Assembly (NCBI GenBank): GCA_947503765.1 | Contig: CANNFA010000003.1 | Span: 186,001 to 250,000 of the forward strand | Direction: 5' to 3' | Origin: an uncultured Paracoccaceae bacterium | GTDB lineage: Bacteria; Pseudomonadota; Alphaproteobacteria; Rhodobacterales; Rhodobacteraceae | Length of the DNA: 64,000 bases | Part shown: in pieces, positions 27,600 to 35,824 of the stretch | How positions within the stretch are numbered: the stretch's first letter is position 1 | Layout of the letters: the number at the start of each line of letters is the position of its first letter | Translations under genes and position numbers: made by a program | Notes under the pieces: generated by a model | The model's input: the letters and a program-made list of their open reading frames with translations, nothing else | Told to the model about the DNA's origin: nothing | Databases searched by the model: none

Positions 27600-28253
27600 A
27601 TGCCCGAGGTTATCTTTCCCGGCCCCGAGGGGCGGCTCGAAGGCCGCTACCACCCGCAGAAGACCAAGGATTCCCCGATCGCGATCATCCTGCACCCGCA
27701 TCCGCAATTCGGCGGCACGATGAACAACCGCGTCGTCTACAACCTGCATTACGCTTTCTACAACATGGGATTTACCGTGCTGCGGTTCAACTTTCGCGGT
27801 GTCGGGCGCAGCCAGGGGGAATACGATCAGGGCATCGGCGAGCTGAGCGATGCCGCCTCGGCACTCGATTACCTGCAATCCATGAACCAGAACGCCAAGC
27901 ATTGCTGGGTTGCGGGATTCAGCTTCGGCGCGTGGATCGGGATGCAGCTGCTGATGCGCCGCCCCGAGATCACCGGCTTCATCAGCGTGTCGCCCCCGGC
28001 CAACATGTACGACTTCTCGTTCCTCGCCCCCTGCCCGTCCTCGGGCCTTGTCATCAACGGCACGGCCGACCGGGTGGCGCCGCCGCGCGACACCCACACG
28101 CTGGTCGGCAAGCTGCACGAACAGAAGGGAATCACGATCACCCACCACGAGATCGAGGGCGCGGGCCATTTCTTCGAAGACCCGTACATGGAACAGATGA
28201 TCGGAACGGTGGACGATTACGTGCGCCGCCGGCTGACCGAAACGACGCGCTGA
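27600..28253 (+). CDS. Alpha/beta hydrolase (YfbR-independent, KANL3/Tex30-like esterase fold)
   Basis: A 217-residue alpha/beta-hydrolase-fold protein. The sequence shows ILHPHPQFGGTMNNRVVYN after the first strand, FNFRGVGRSQGEYDQG, and the nucleophile elbow AGFSFGAWIGMQLL (GFSFG, Ser nucleophile). A late Asp (NGTADRVAPP) and His (EGAGHFFED) complete a catalytic triad. AAAAGGAGG precedes the ATG. The HPHPxxGG hallmark is shared by a bacterial group annotated as alpha/beta hydrolase; substrate unknown. It is transcribed divergently from iscR with a shared 159-bp control region. Confidence 0.85.
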   Translation: MPEVIFPGPEGRLEGRYHPQKTKDSPIAIILHPHPQFGGTMNNRVVYNLHYAFYNMGFTVLRFNFRGVGRSQGEYDQGIGELSDAASALDYLQSMNQNAKHCWVAGFSFGAWIGMQLLMRRPEITGFISVSPPANMYDFSFLAPCPSSGLVINGTADRVAPPRDTHTLVGKLHEQKGITITHHEIEGAGHFFEDPYMEQMIGTVDDYVRRRLTETTR

Positions 28254-28260
28254 CAGGCGC

Positions 28261-28285
28261 GCGGCGGGGCCGGTTGCCTCGCCGC
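28261..28285 (+). terminator. Hairpin between convergent hydrolase and YqaE genes
   Basis: A 10-bp stem (GCGGCGGGGC with GCCTCGCCGC, one G-T wobble) with a 5-nt loop lies 8 bases after the hydrolase stop. A TTTT occurs 10 bases later. It is a plausible but imperfect terminator. Confidence 0.45.
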
Positions 28286-28304
28286 ACCACCCGTTTTGGG
28301 CTGA

Positions 28305-28481
28305 TCAGGCCACGCCGCGTTCGGGCGTGCGGGCGATGATCCAGACCGCATGCACGATGCCGGGAATGTAGCCCAGCAGCGTCAGCAGGATGTTCAGCCA
28401 GAAATGCTTGCCCAGCCCGACCTGCATGAACACGCCGAGGGGCGGCAGGATGATGGCAAGGATGATGCGGATCAGGTCCAT
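28305..28481 (-). CDS. YqaE/Pmp3 family small membrane protein
   Basis: A 58-residue, two-helix membrane protein of the YqaE/Pmp3 family: [20 protein letters not shown] and [20 protein letters not shown] are both family signatures. AAAAGGAG precedes the ATG; a longer in-frame reading was rejected. Members are linked to membrane potential and salt or cold stress in yeast and plants; the bacterial role is not settled. It is convergent with the hydrolase gene. Confidence 0.93.
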   Translation of the reverse strand: MDLIRIILAIILPPLGVFMQVGLGKHFWLNILLTLLGYIPGIVHAVWIIARTPERGVA

Positions 28482-28654
28482 GTGACAAACTCCTTTTGCG
28501 GTCTCGCTTGGCGGCTCAACGCGCCTGGCGCATGGCCGGTTCCCGTGCCCGCACCGCCGCGACAAGACGGTATGCCGTTGCATACGATCTTTCCCGCCGG
28601 TCCGCTTTCCGCTATGAGGCGCGCAGCCGCGCAATTCCCGGACCCGGAGGATTC

Positions 28655-29869
28655 ATGACCAGGATCAAGGTGGACAACCCCGTCGTCGAACTCGACGGCG
28701 ACGAGATGACCCGCATCATGTGGGATTTCATCAAGAAGAAACTGATCGAGCCCTATCTCGACATCGACCTCCTGTATTACGACCTCGGGATCGAGGAGCG
28801 CGACCGCACCGGGGACCAGGTCACCATCGACGCCGCCGAGAAGATCAAGGAAATCGGCGTCGGCATCAAATGCGCCACCATCACCCCCGACGAGGCACGG
28901 GTCGAGGAATTCGGCCTCAAGAAGATGTGGCGCAGTCCGAACGGCACGATCCGCAACATCCTGGGCGGCGTGGTGTTCCGCCAGCCGATCATCTGCCGCA
29001 ACGTGCCGCGCCTCGTGCCCGGCTGGACCCAGCCCATCGTCGTGGGCCGGCACGCCTTCGGCGATCAGTACAAGGCGACCGATTTCACCTTTCCCGGCCC
29101 CGGCAAGCTGACCATGAAGTTCGAGGGCGCCGATGGCGAGGTGATCGAGCGCGAGGTCTACGACGCCCCCTCGGCCGGGGTCTATATGGGGATGTACAAC
29201 CTCGACGCCTCGATCCGCGATTTCGCCCGTGCGTCGCTGACCTACGGGCTGAACCTGGGCTGGCCGGTCTACCTGTCCACCAAGAACACCATCCTCAAGG
29301 CCTATGACGGCCGGTTCAAGGACATCTTCCAGGAGGTGTTCGATGCCGAATTCGCCGAGGCGTTCGAGGAAAAGGGCATCTGGTACGAGCACCGGCTGAT
29401 CGACGACATGGTCGCCTGCGCACTGAAATGGAACGGGAAATTCGTCTGGGCCTGCAAGAACTACGACGGCGACGTGCAGTCGGACACCGTGGCGCAGGGC
29501 TTCGGCAGTCTCGGGATGATGACCTCGCAGCTGATGACCCCGGACGGGCGCATCGTCGAGGCCGAGGCCGCCCACGGCACCGTCACCCGCCACTACCGCC
29601 AGCACCAGGAGGGCAAGGCGACCTCGACCAATTCGATCGCGTCGATCTATGCCTGGACCGGCGGGCTGAAGCACCGCGCCAAGCTCGACGACAACATCGC
29701 GCTGCGCAGCTTTGCCACGACGCTGGAAAAGGTGGTGGTCGAAACGGTCGAGGACGGCCACATGACCAAGGATCTGGCGCTGCTGGTCGGCCCGGATCAG
29801 GGCTGGCTGACCACGATGGGGTTCCTCGAGAAGATCGACGAGAACCTGAACCGCGCGCTGGCGGGGTAG
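28655..29869 (+). CDS. icd: NADP-dependent isocitrate dehydrogenase
   Basis: A 404-residue TCA-cycle enzyme converting isocitrate to 2-oxoglutarate and NADPH. The N-terminus [20 protein letters not shown] and the motifs [13 protein letters not shown] (substrate serine), YDGRFKDIF and [12 protein letters not shown] mark the eukaryote-like homodimeric NADP type common in alphaproteobacteria, not the E. coli type. GGAGG sits seven bases before the ATG. Monocistronic by position. Confidence 0.96.
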   Translation: MTRIKVDNPVVELDGDEMTRIMWDFIKKKLIEPYLDIDLLYYDLGIEERDRTGDQVTIDAAEKIKEIGVGIKCATITPDEARVEEFGLKKMWRSPNGTIRNILGGVVFRQPIICRNVPRLVPGWTQPIVVGRHAFGDQYKATDFTFPGPGKLTMKFEGADGEVIEREVYDAPSAGVYMGMYNLDASIRDFARASLTYGLNLGWPVYLSTKNTILKAYDGRFKDIFQEVFDAEFAEAFEEKGIWYEHRLIDDMVACALKWNGKFVWACKNYDGDVQSDTVAQGFGSLGMMTSQLMTPDGRIVEAEAAHGTVTRHYRQHQEGKATSTNSIASIYAWTGGLKHRAKLDDNIALRSFATTLEKVVVETVEDGHMTKDLALLVGPDQGWLTTMGFLEKIDENLNRALAG

Positions 29870-30324
29870 CTTTTTCCCGGGTGCCAACCCGCGCGTCTGC
29901 GGCGGCCGCCGGCCGCTGCTTCGCGCATACGGCTCGCAAGCACCAGGAGATCGCCTTCATCGAACGTCCAATTTCGTGCCGCCGGAGGAGCGACCGGCCC
30001 GCGCCGCGCGCGCCCCTGGGCGGGCGCCGGCGTCACCGCCGATCTGAGCGGTTTATCTCCGCCTTCCCGCATGACGGCGCGTCGGCACGGGCGGCAGGCC
30101 ATGCGCCCGCCCACCGGGAGGGGCGGGCGCGGCGCGGGCTGGTCGCCCGCGCCTTCGTAGCTGCGGCGCGGTGGACTGCGGCCATTGCATCGCGCAGGGA
30201 CGACCAACACCCGTGCGGGTCCAAAGCCCATGCACCCGATTTCGGCACCGGCCGCGATACGCGGCAAAAAGTGGCGCGCCATCGCGGTTGACGGGTCAGC
30301 GGCTCTGACGTACCTGCCGGACAT
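29870..30324. other. Gene-free interval with tandem GC hairpins
   Basis: No convincing gene is seen. At 30103-30130 a perfect 10-bp stem (GCGCCCGCCC / GGGCGGGCGC, 8-nt loop) abuts at 30131-30153 a perfect 9-bp stem (GGCGCGGGC / GCCCGCGCC, 5-nt loop). A weaker 5-bp stem with TTTA after it is at 30035-30055. These could be transcript 3'-end structures, a REP-like element or a structured RNA. Confidence 0.45.
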
Positions 30325-30939
30325 ATGCGCAGATCTCCGCCATCCCCCACCCGCCACACGCCGCTGGAAGATGCCCAGGGGCTGGGGCTTGGCGTGTTCT
30401 TCTGCGGTGTCGGTCTGCATGTTCTGACCAGTGCCGGGCTGATCACCGGCCAGACCGCCGGGATCGCGGTGATCGCCTCGTACCTGACCGGCTGGCCGTT
30501 CGGGCCGGTCTTCTTCGTCATCAACATCCCGTTCTACGTGCTGGCCTGGCTGCGCCTCGGCCCCGCCTTCACCCTGAAATCGCTGCTGTCGGTCACGCTT
30601 CTGTCGGTCGTCACCATGCTGCTGCCGCTGGGCTGGACCATCGGCGAGATGCATGTCGGCTTTGCCGCGCTGCTGTCCGGCGCGGTGACGGGGACCGGGC
30701 TGCTGGTGATGTTCCGCCACAACGGCTCGCTTGGCGGGCTGGGCGTCGTGGCGCTGCTGGTGCAGGACACGACCGGCTTTCGTGCCGGCTATGTCCAGCT
30801 GATCGCCGATGTCGTGATCTTCGGCATCGGTTTCCTGCTGTTCCCGGCGCCGATCATCCTGTGGTCGCTGCTGGGCGCGGTCGTTCTGAACCTTGTGATC
30901 GCGGTCAACCACCGCCGCGACCGCTACGTCGCGACCTGA
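30325..30939 (+). CDS. YitT family membrane protein
   Basis: A 204-residue inner-membrane protein with about five to six hydrophobic segments and YitT-family sequence: DAQGLGLGVFFCGVGLHVL, TAGIAVIASYLTGWPFGPVFF and FRHNGSLGGLGVVALLVQD. No cytoplasmic DUF2179 domain is attached, unlike many Firmicute members. The start ATG lacks an obvious Shine-Dalgarno sequence, so the first dozen residues are uncertain. Substrate unknown. The SMR gene follows 8 bp downstream. Confidence 0.85.
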   Translation: MRRSPPSPTRHTPLEDAQGLGLGVFFCGVGLHVLTSAGLITGQTAGIAVIASYLTGWPFGPVFFVINIPFYVLAWLRLGPAFTLKSLLSVTLLSVVTMLLPLGWTIGEMHVGFAALLSGAVTGTGLLVMFRHNGSLGGLGVVALLVQDTTGFRAGYVQLIADVVIFGIGFLLFPAPIILWSLLGAVVLNLVIAVNHRRDRYVAT

Positions 30940-30947
30940 GGTCCGTC

Positions 30948-31277
30948 ATGCCCTACATTCTGCTCGTCCTCGCCGTCATGGCCGAGACCATCGGCACCAC
31001 CGCCCTGCAGGCCAGCCAGCAATTCAGCCGCGCCGGCCCCTCGATCGTCGTGGTGGTCGCCTACGCGATCAGCTTCTACCTGCTGGCGCTGGTGCTGCGC
31101 TCGGTTCCGGTGGGCGTCGCCTATGCGCTGTGGTCGGGACTGGGGATCGTGTTCATCGCGCTGATCGGCTTTGCCGTCTTCGGCCAGCGGCTGGACTGGC
31201 CCGCGATCCTGGGCCTTGCGATGATCCTGGGCGGGATCGTGGTGATCCACCTCTTCTCGAAGGCGGCGCCGCACTGA
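30948..31277 (+). CDS. Small multidrug resistance (SMR/EmrE-type) transporter
   Basis: A 109-residue four-helix SMR protein. The essential membrane glutamate is in VMAETIGTTAL (first helix), and the conserved GVAYALWSGLGIV and GQRLDWPAILGLAMILGGIVVIHL follow. Family members exchange protons for quaternary cations, guanidinium or other substrates; which applies here is not readable. The Shine-Dalgarno GAGG overlaps the YitT stop, so the two genes are coupled. Confidence 0.92.
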   Translation: MPYILLVLAVMAETIGTTALQASQQFSRAGPSIVVVVAYAISFYLLALVLRSVPVGVAYALWSGLGIVFIALIGFAVFGQRLDWPAILGLAMILGGIVVIHLFSKAAPH

Positions 31278-31281
31278 GCCG

Positions 31282-32400
31282 CTACTCGGCCGGCTGCCCC
31301 GCACCCGCTGTGCCGCCCGCGCAGCGCGCGGCATTGTCCTGCGCGTGCAGCGGCGATTTGCGGCTGGCGGTGAAATCGCCCGCCACATGGTCCAGCCAAT
31401 ACCCGGCATAGCTTTTGTCGGCCGTGGCGCTGAACACCTCGGGCGCGGTGCGCTTGAGCAAGGGCAGCCGCGTCCAGGCGACGTTCGGGAAGGTGTGATG
31501 CTCGTTATGGTAGCCGGTGTTGAACAGCAGCCAGTTCACCGGCCCGTAGGTCGAGCGCGACGGCGCGTCGTCGTCGGTGCCCTCATGCTCGCTCAGCGAC
31601 TGGCCGAGGTTCCAGATCCCGAGCTTGCCGAGGAACAGCGACAGCGCCCAGATGTGATACAGCAGAGCCCAGGGCCCGAACAGCGCCAGGAGCGTCAGGT
31701 TCGACGCCAGCGACACGGCGATGAACAGCCGCGTCTGCCAGGCCGGCGGCCGGCTGGCGCCGATATGGCGCGCGGGATCGCCCTGCGGCCGTCCGGTCAG
31801 CCAGCGGTTCAGCCGCGGGAACAGCGCGTCGCCGATCAGGAACCCCAGCGGCAGCGCGTGGATCAGCAGAGTCAGCCCGGTCAGCACGCGCTGCAAGCCG
31901 GGCCGGTCCGAGCGCAGCATCATCCGGCTCTGGAACGCACAGATATCCTCGTGCTCGTAGTCACGCTCGTAATCGCCGATATAGGGGTGATGGCTGGTGA
32001 TGTGTTCGTGCTGGTAGATCAGCTGCTTGCCATAGCTGCCGAGGATCCATTCCAGCCCGATATCGAAGGCCAGCTTGGCGCGGGTGCCGCGAAAGATCAG
32101 CTTGTGGGCGGTTTCGTGCACCAGGCTGCCGGCCGCATGGATCGCGATCTGCCCCGGCACGAAGGCCGCCAGGAAGATCACCCAGAGCGGCGCCCCCGAC
32201 ACCGCCCAGGCCATGCCCCAATGCGCCGCCAGCAGCACCGGCAGCGCCAGCGCGGTGCGCGGATCGGCGCCCGAGACGCGGCCAAGCTCTGGATGGGCCG
32301 CGATCGCGTCCTTGCGCATCCGGTTGTGCCGCCGCGCCTGCGGTGAAATGCCCGCCGACCGCTGTCCCGTCGCGGCTTTGCCGCCTGCCGCCTTGTCCAT
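31282..32400 (-). CDS. Membrane fatty-acid / sphingolipid-type desaturase
   Basis: A 372-residue di-iron membrane desaturase. The three histidine boxes are SLVHETAHKLIF, HEHITSHHPYIGD and GYHNEHHTFPNVAW; the last resembles the YHNEHHDFP box of sphingolipid delta-4 desaturases. Hydrophobic pairs flank the first and third boxes. An in-frame GTG two codons upstream is an alternative start. The gene is convergent with the SMR gene (4 bp) and lies head-to-tail after the Stealth-type gene. Substrate (acyl lipid or ceramide-like) is not determined. Confidence 0.85.
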   Translation of the reverse strand: MDKAAGGKAATGQRSAGISPQARRHNRMRKDAIAAHPELGRVSGADPRTALALPVLLAAHWGMAWAVSGAPLWVIFLAAFVPGQIAIHAAGSLVHETAHKLIFRGTRAKLAFDIGLEWILGSYGKQLIYQHEHITSHHPYIGDYERDYEHEDICAFQSRMMLRSDRPGLQRVLTGLTLLIHALPLGFLIGDALFPRLNRWLTGRPQGDPARHIGASRPPAWQTRLFIAVSLASNLTLLALFGPWALLYHIWALSLFLGKLGIWNLGQSLSEHEGTDDDAPSRSTYGPVNWLLFNTGYHNEHHTFPNVAWTRLPLLKRTAPEVFSATADKSYAGYWLDHVAGDFTASRKSPLHAQDNAARCAGGTAGAGQPAE

Positions 32401-32511
32401 CCGCACCCCGCCCCTGTCGATACCGGCGCCATCCTATCGCGGCGCCGCGCGCGTTTCCAGTCTGCATGGCACCAGGGCGACGGGCCGCGCCGCGTGTGGC
32501 CGGTCGCGGGA

Positions 32512-32536
32512 AATGCGTATTTGGAACGAGAAGAAA
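32512..32536 (-). repeat. Dispersed intergenic repeat, copy B
   Basis: On the minus strand it contains the 20-base core TTCTTCTCGTTCCAAATACG followed by CATT. It lies in the gap between the Stealth-type gene and the desaturase. Confidence 0.7.
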
Positions 32537-32559
32537 CAGGGGCCGGCGCGAACCAAGGC

Positions 32560-33501
32560 TCAGGTCTTCTCGAACGGCGACGGATCGGGAAACCAGCGGT
32601 CCAGCGCCGCGCGCACCATCGCCACCACGCGGGGGTTCGGCCGATCCCCGAAACTGTCGTTCAGCGTCACCGAAAGCGGCGCGCGGCTTGCGGTGCGGCG
32701 CAGTTGCCACCAGGTCCAGGGCGCGAAATTCTCCACCGCGACATAGCCCTGCACCTTGCGGCTCAGCGCGGCGGGCGCGATGACGGCGCGCCCGGTTTCC
32801 GCCGCGTGGTGGCGCACCAGGAATTCGGGCGGCACGTTGTCGGCACCGCGGAACTTCGCGTTCCGTGTCGCCGCGATCTCGGGGCCGTAGACCTCGCACA
32901 TGTCGCGGCAGGCGGCCGCGTCCATGATGAACGGCGCATGCACGACATGGCGCCGCCCGCCGCCGCCGAACCGCGCGCTCAGCGCCCGGTCGGCATTGGC
33001 CAGCGCCAGGTTCCACGGGCTGGCGCGTGCCGGATCGGGCGCGGGATCGACGCGGCGCGTGTCGAGATGGACATATGGCCGCCCGTCCGGCGCGAACAGC
33101 GCCGCGCCGAGACCGGGCGACATCACCAGCATGTCGTCCTCGCAATAGACGAAGCGTTCGGTCAGATCCGGGATCAGGTGCAGGTGGCTGACGATGCCGA
33201 AGGAATTGAAGGTCGGCAGGATGGCCGGATCCATGATCTGGTCGTGATGCACCACGTTCAATTGCGGATGATCGGTGTTCAGCCAGGCGGGCACCTGCGG
33301 GCGGCAGGACAGGAAGTGGATCTTGCGCACCCAGGGACAATTCCGCGCCACCGAGCGCAGCGAGTAGCGGATCACGTCCAGATTGTCGCGGGTGCGGTTC
33401 GGGTTCAGATCGCGCGGGTCCGCCGCATGGCGGTTCAGCTCCTCCAGGTAGCCCGGAAAGCTGTCATCGACCCAGGTATAGACGATATCCATCGGCTCCA
33501 T
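32560..33501 (-). CDS. Stealth family sugar-phosphate transferase
   Basis: A predicted 313-residue protein of the Stealth family, which includes hexose-1-phosphate transferases that make phosphodiester-linked capsular polysaccharides and eukaryotic GlcNAc-phosphotransferase. Conserved region 1 is MDIVYTWVDDSFPGY; region 2 has RDNLDVIRYSLRSVARNCPW and KIHFLS; region 3 is RFVYCEDDMLVM; region 4 includes SVTLNDSFGDRPNP. A second ATG three codons in is an alternative start. No capsule gene cluster is nearby; the FGGY kinase gene is divergent 106 bp away. Confidence 0.88.
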   Translation of the reverse strand: MEPMDIVYTWVDDSFPGYLEELNRHAADPRDLNPNRTRDNLDVIRYSLRSVARNCPWVRKIHFLSCRPQVPAWLNTDHPQLNVVHHDQIMDPAILPTFNSFGIVSHLHLIPDLTERFVYCEDDMLVMSPGLGAALFAPDGRPYVHLDTRRVDPAPDPARASPWNLALANADRALSARFGGGGRRHVVHAPFIMDAAACRDMCEVYGPEIAATRNAKFRGADNVPPEFLVRHHAAETGRAVIAPAALSRKVQGYVAVENFAPWTWWQLRRTASRAPLSVTLNDSFGDRPNPRVVAMVRAALDRWFPDPSPFEKT

Positions 33502-33607
33502 CGGCCCCGTTTCGGCACAGCGCGCGCCGAATGCAAGCCCGGCTGTTGCCAAACGCGCCGGCGCGTGGCACGGCAACGCCACCCAGAACCCGCACCGGAC
33601 CCCAGAC

Positions 33608-35167
33608 GTGAGCGCAGCCGACCTGATCCTTGCCGCCGATTTCGGCACGTCGGGCGTCAAGGTCGGCGCGGTCGGGCCGGACCTCGCGCTGGTCGCCGCC
33701 ACGGCGAAGCGGTATCCGCTATCGCTGCCCGGCCCGAACTGCGCGGAACAGACCCCCGAGGATTGGTGGAGCGCGCTGGCCCGCGCCGTCGCGCGGCTCG
33801 CGGCCGAGATCCCCGATCTGCCGGTCCGCACCGGCGCCATCGTCTTTGCCGCGCAGATGTGCGGGCTGGTCTGCGCCGATGCGCAGGGCGCGGCGTTGCG
33901 CCCGGCGCTGGTCTGGCTCGACAAGCGGTCCGCCCCTCTGATCCGGGCGCGCACCGGCGGCTTTCCCAGGGTGGCCGGGTACGGCGCGCGGTTCCTCGCC
34001 CGCTCGATCCGGCTGGCCAACGGCGCGCCGTCGCATAACGGCATGGACCCGCCGGGCAAGATGCTGTGGGTGATGCGGCACGAGCCCGGGATCGCGGCCC
34101 GCACCGCGCATTTCCTCGACGTGAAGGACTGGCTGATCCAGCGCGCCACCGGCCGCGCCGCCACCACCGCCGACAGTGCCAACCTGACCTGGATGATGGA
34201 CAGCCGCCGCGGCCGCGAAGGCTGGTCGCCCCCGCTGATCCGCCATTACGGCATCGATCCCGCGAAACTGCCGCCCATCGTCGACGGTGCGGCGGTGGTC
34301 GAGGGGTTGACCCAGGCGGCGGCGGCGCAGCTTGGCCTGCGCGCCGGAACCCCGGTGCTGGGCGGCGGCGGCGATGTCAGCGCGACCGCCATCGGCTCGG
34401 GCGCGGTGGCGGACGGGGCGCTGCACCTGTGCATGTCGACCTCGGCCTGGGTGTCGGGGTTCTTCGACCGGCGGGTGCTGAACGCCTTTGCCGCCTATGC
34501 CACGATCACCTCGTCGCTGGATCACCGCCCGCTGCTGATCGCCACGCAGGAGGTTGCGGGATCGGCGCTGTCCTGGCTGGCGGCGCTGTCCGGGACGGGC
34601 ACGGACGACGCCGCGCTTGCAGCCTTCTACGACGAGATTGGCCCCCCCGCCCCGGACGATCCCCATTTCCTGCCCTGGCTGGCCGGCGAGCGGGTGCCGG
34701 TGGACGAGGAGCGGCTTTGCGGCAGCTTTCACGGCCTGACGCTGCGCCACGACACGGCGGCGCTGAAACGCGCGGCGCTGGAGGGGGTGGCCTTCAACAC
34801 GCGCTGGGCCTTCGACAAGGTCGCGGCGGAGCGCGGCGCGGACACCGATACCGGGCCGCTGCCGCTGGTCGGCGGCGCGGCGGTCAACCCGCATCTGGTG
34901 CGGATGCTGGCCGACACGCTGAACCGCCCGGTCCGGGTCGGCGATACGATGCATGCCGGCGTGCGCGGCGCGGCGGCGATGGCGGCGCCTGCAATGGGCT
35001 GGGACGCCGATGTCTGGCAGGCGGCGCGGCGCCTGCACCCGGAAGATGGCGGCGTGGTGGATCCCGATCCGCACCGCGCGCGCCGCATGGCAGACCGGTA
35101 TGATGAATTAAGACAGGTCCGCAAGGCATTGGTGAAGCTATACAAACAGCGCAAGAGGCAGGCATGA
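33608..35167 (+). CDS. FGGY family carbohydrate/polyol kinase
   Basis: A 519-residue FGGY-family kinase. The N-terminal ATP-binding strand is LILAADFGTSGVKVGAV, and ASKHA phosphate-2 and adenosine motifs are seen in LCMSTSAWVSGFF and PLVGGAAVNPHLVRMLAD. Xylulokinase is the nearest familiar member, but polyol substrates such as erythritol, ribitol or glycerol also occur in the family and cannot be excluded. GTG start. The stop overlaps the ATG of the next gene (ATGA), tying it to a CDP-alcohol phosphatidyltransferase. Confidence 0.88.
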   Translation: MSAADLILAADFGTSGVKVGAVGPDLALVAATAKRYPLSLPGPNCAEQTPEDWWSALARAVARLAAEIPDLPVRTGAIVFAAQMCGLVCADAQGAALRPALVWLDKRSAPLIRARTGGFPRVAGYGARFLARSIRLANGAPSHNGMDPPGKMLWVMRHEPGIAARTAHFLDVKDWLIQRATGRAATTADSANLTWMMDSRRGREGWSPPLIRHYGIDPAKLPPIVDGAAVVEGLTQAAAAQLGLRAGTPVLGGGGDVSATAIGSGAVADGALHLCMSTSAWVSGFFDRRVLNAFAAYATITSSLDHRPLLIATQEVAGSALSWLAALSGTGTDDAALAAFYDEIGPPAPDDPHFLPWLAGERVPVDEERLCGSFHGLTLRHDTAALKRAALEGVAFNTRWAFDKVAAERGADTDTGPLPLVGGAAVNPHLVRMLADTLNRPVRVGDTMHAGVRGAAAMAAPAMGWDADVWQAARRLHPEDGGVVDPDPHRARRMADRYDELRQVRKALVKLYKQRKRQA

Positions 35168-35790
35168 TCGACGGGCTGATGAAGGACGTGATCGACCCGA
35201 TGTGGGAAAGGCTGGCCCGCCCGCTGGCCCGCGCGGGGATGACGCCGAACCAGGTCACGGCGCTGGGGCTTGGGCTGATCGCGCTCGCCTCGGGGGCGTA
35301 TCTGTGGCACGGCTCGCACTGGATCTTCGGGCTGACATTGGCCGCGGCCTTCGTGTTCGATGCGCTGGACGGCGCGGTGGCGCGGCAGACGGGCCTCTCC
35401 AGCAAGTTGGGCGGCTATTTCGACGCCATGGTCGACCGCTACCAGGAACTGATCGTGCTGCTGGCGATCGGCTTTGTCACCGGGCTGTGGCTGCTGGCGC
35501 TGCTGGCGTTTTCCGGCGCGATGCTGACCAGCTATGCCAAGGCGCGCGCGGCCATCGAGGTGCCGGTCAGCAATACCGACTGGCCGGACCTGTTCGAACG
35601 GCTGGAGCGGATCATATATCTGTGCGTGCTGCTGGTGCTGGCGGGCGTCACCGGCTGGGACTGGGCGATGCCGGCGGGTCTTGCGCTCTATGCCGGGTTG
35701 TGCCACCTGACGGCGCTGCAACGCGCGGCGCGCGCGGCGCGGCTGCTGCGTGCGGCGGATGCGGCGCGCGCGCCGGACCAAGCGGGATGA
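35164..35790 (+). CDS. CDP-alcohol phosphatidyltransferase family protein
   Basis: A 208-residue integral membrane enzyme that transfers a CDP-linked group to an alcohol. The complete catalytic motif D-x2-D-G-x2-A-R-x8-G-x3-D-x3-D is present: D66, D69, G70, A73, R74, G83, D87 and D91. Several transmembrane helices surround it. It is not obviously PgsA or PssA. Being translationally coupled to a sugar/polyol kinase, it may use the kinase product (a polyol phosphate) as acceptor; this is inference. An ABC exporter gene follows 34 bp downstream. Confidence 0.88.
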   Translation: MIDGLMKDVIDPMWERLARPLARAGMTPNQVTALGLGLIALASGAYLWHGSHWIFGLTLAAAFVFDALDGAVARQTGLSSKLGGYFDAMVDRYQELIVLLAIGFVTGLWLLALLAFSGAMLTSYAKARAAIEVPVSNTDWPDLFERLERIIYLCVLLVLAGVTGWDWAMPAGLALYAGLCHLTALQRAARAARLLRAADAARAPDQAG

Positions 35791-35824
35791 CGGCCGCCCG
35801 CGCGGCCAGCATGACGGATAACGC

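Noticed and set aside
29870-30324. Coding gene in the icd-yitT gap
   Set aside because: Frames on both strands lack a ribosome site, codon bias or recognisable family; composition is Arg/Ala/Pro noise.
33608-35167. Xylose catabolic operon
   Set aside because: The kinase is FGGY type, but no isomerase, sugar transporter or XylR gene is near; neighbours are lipid-type enzymes.
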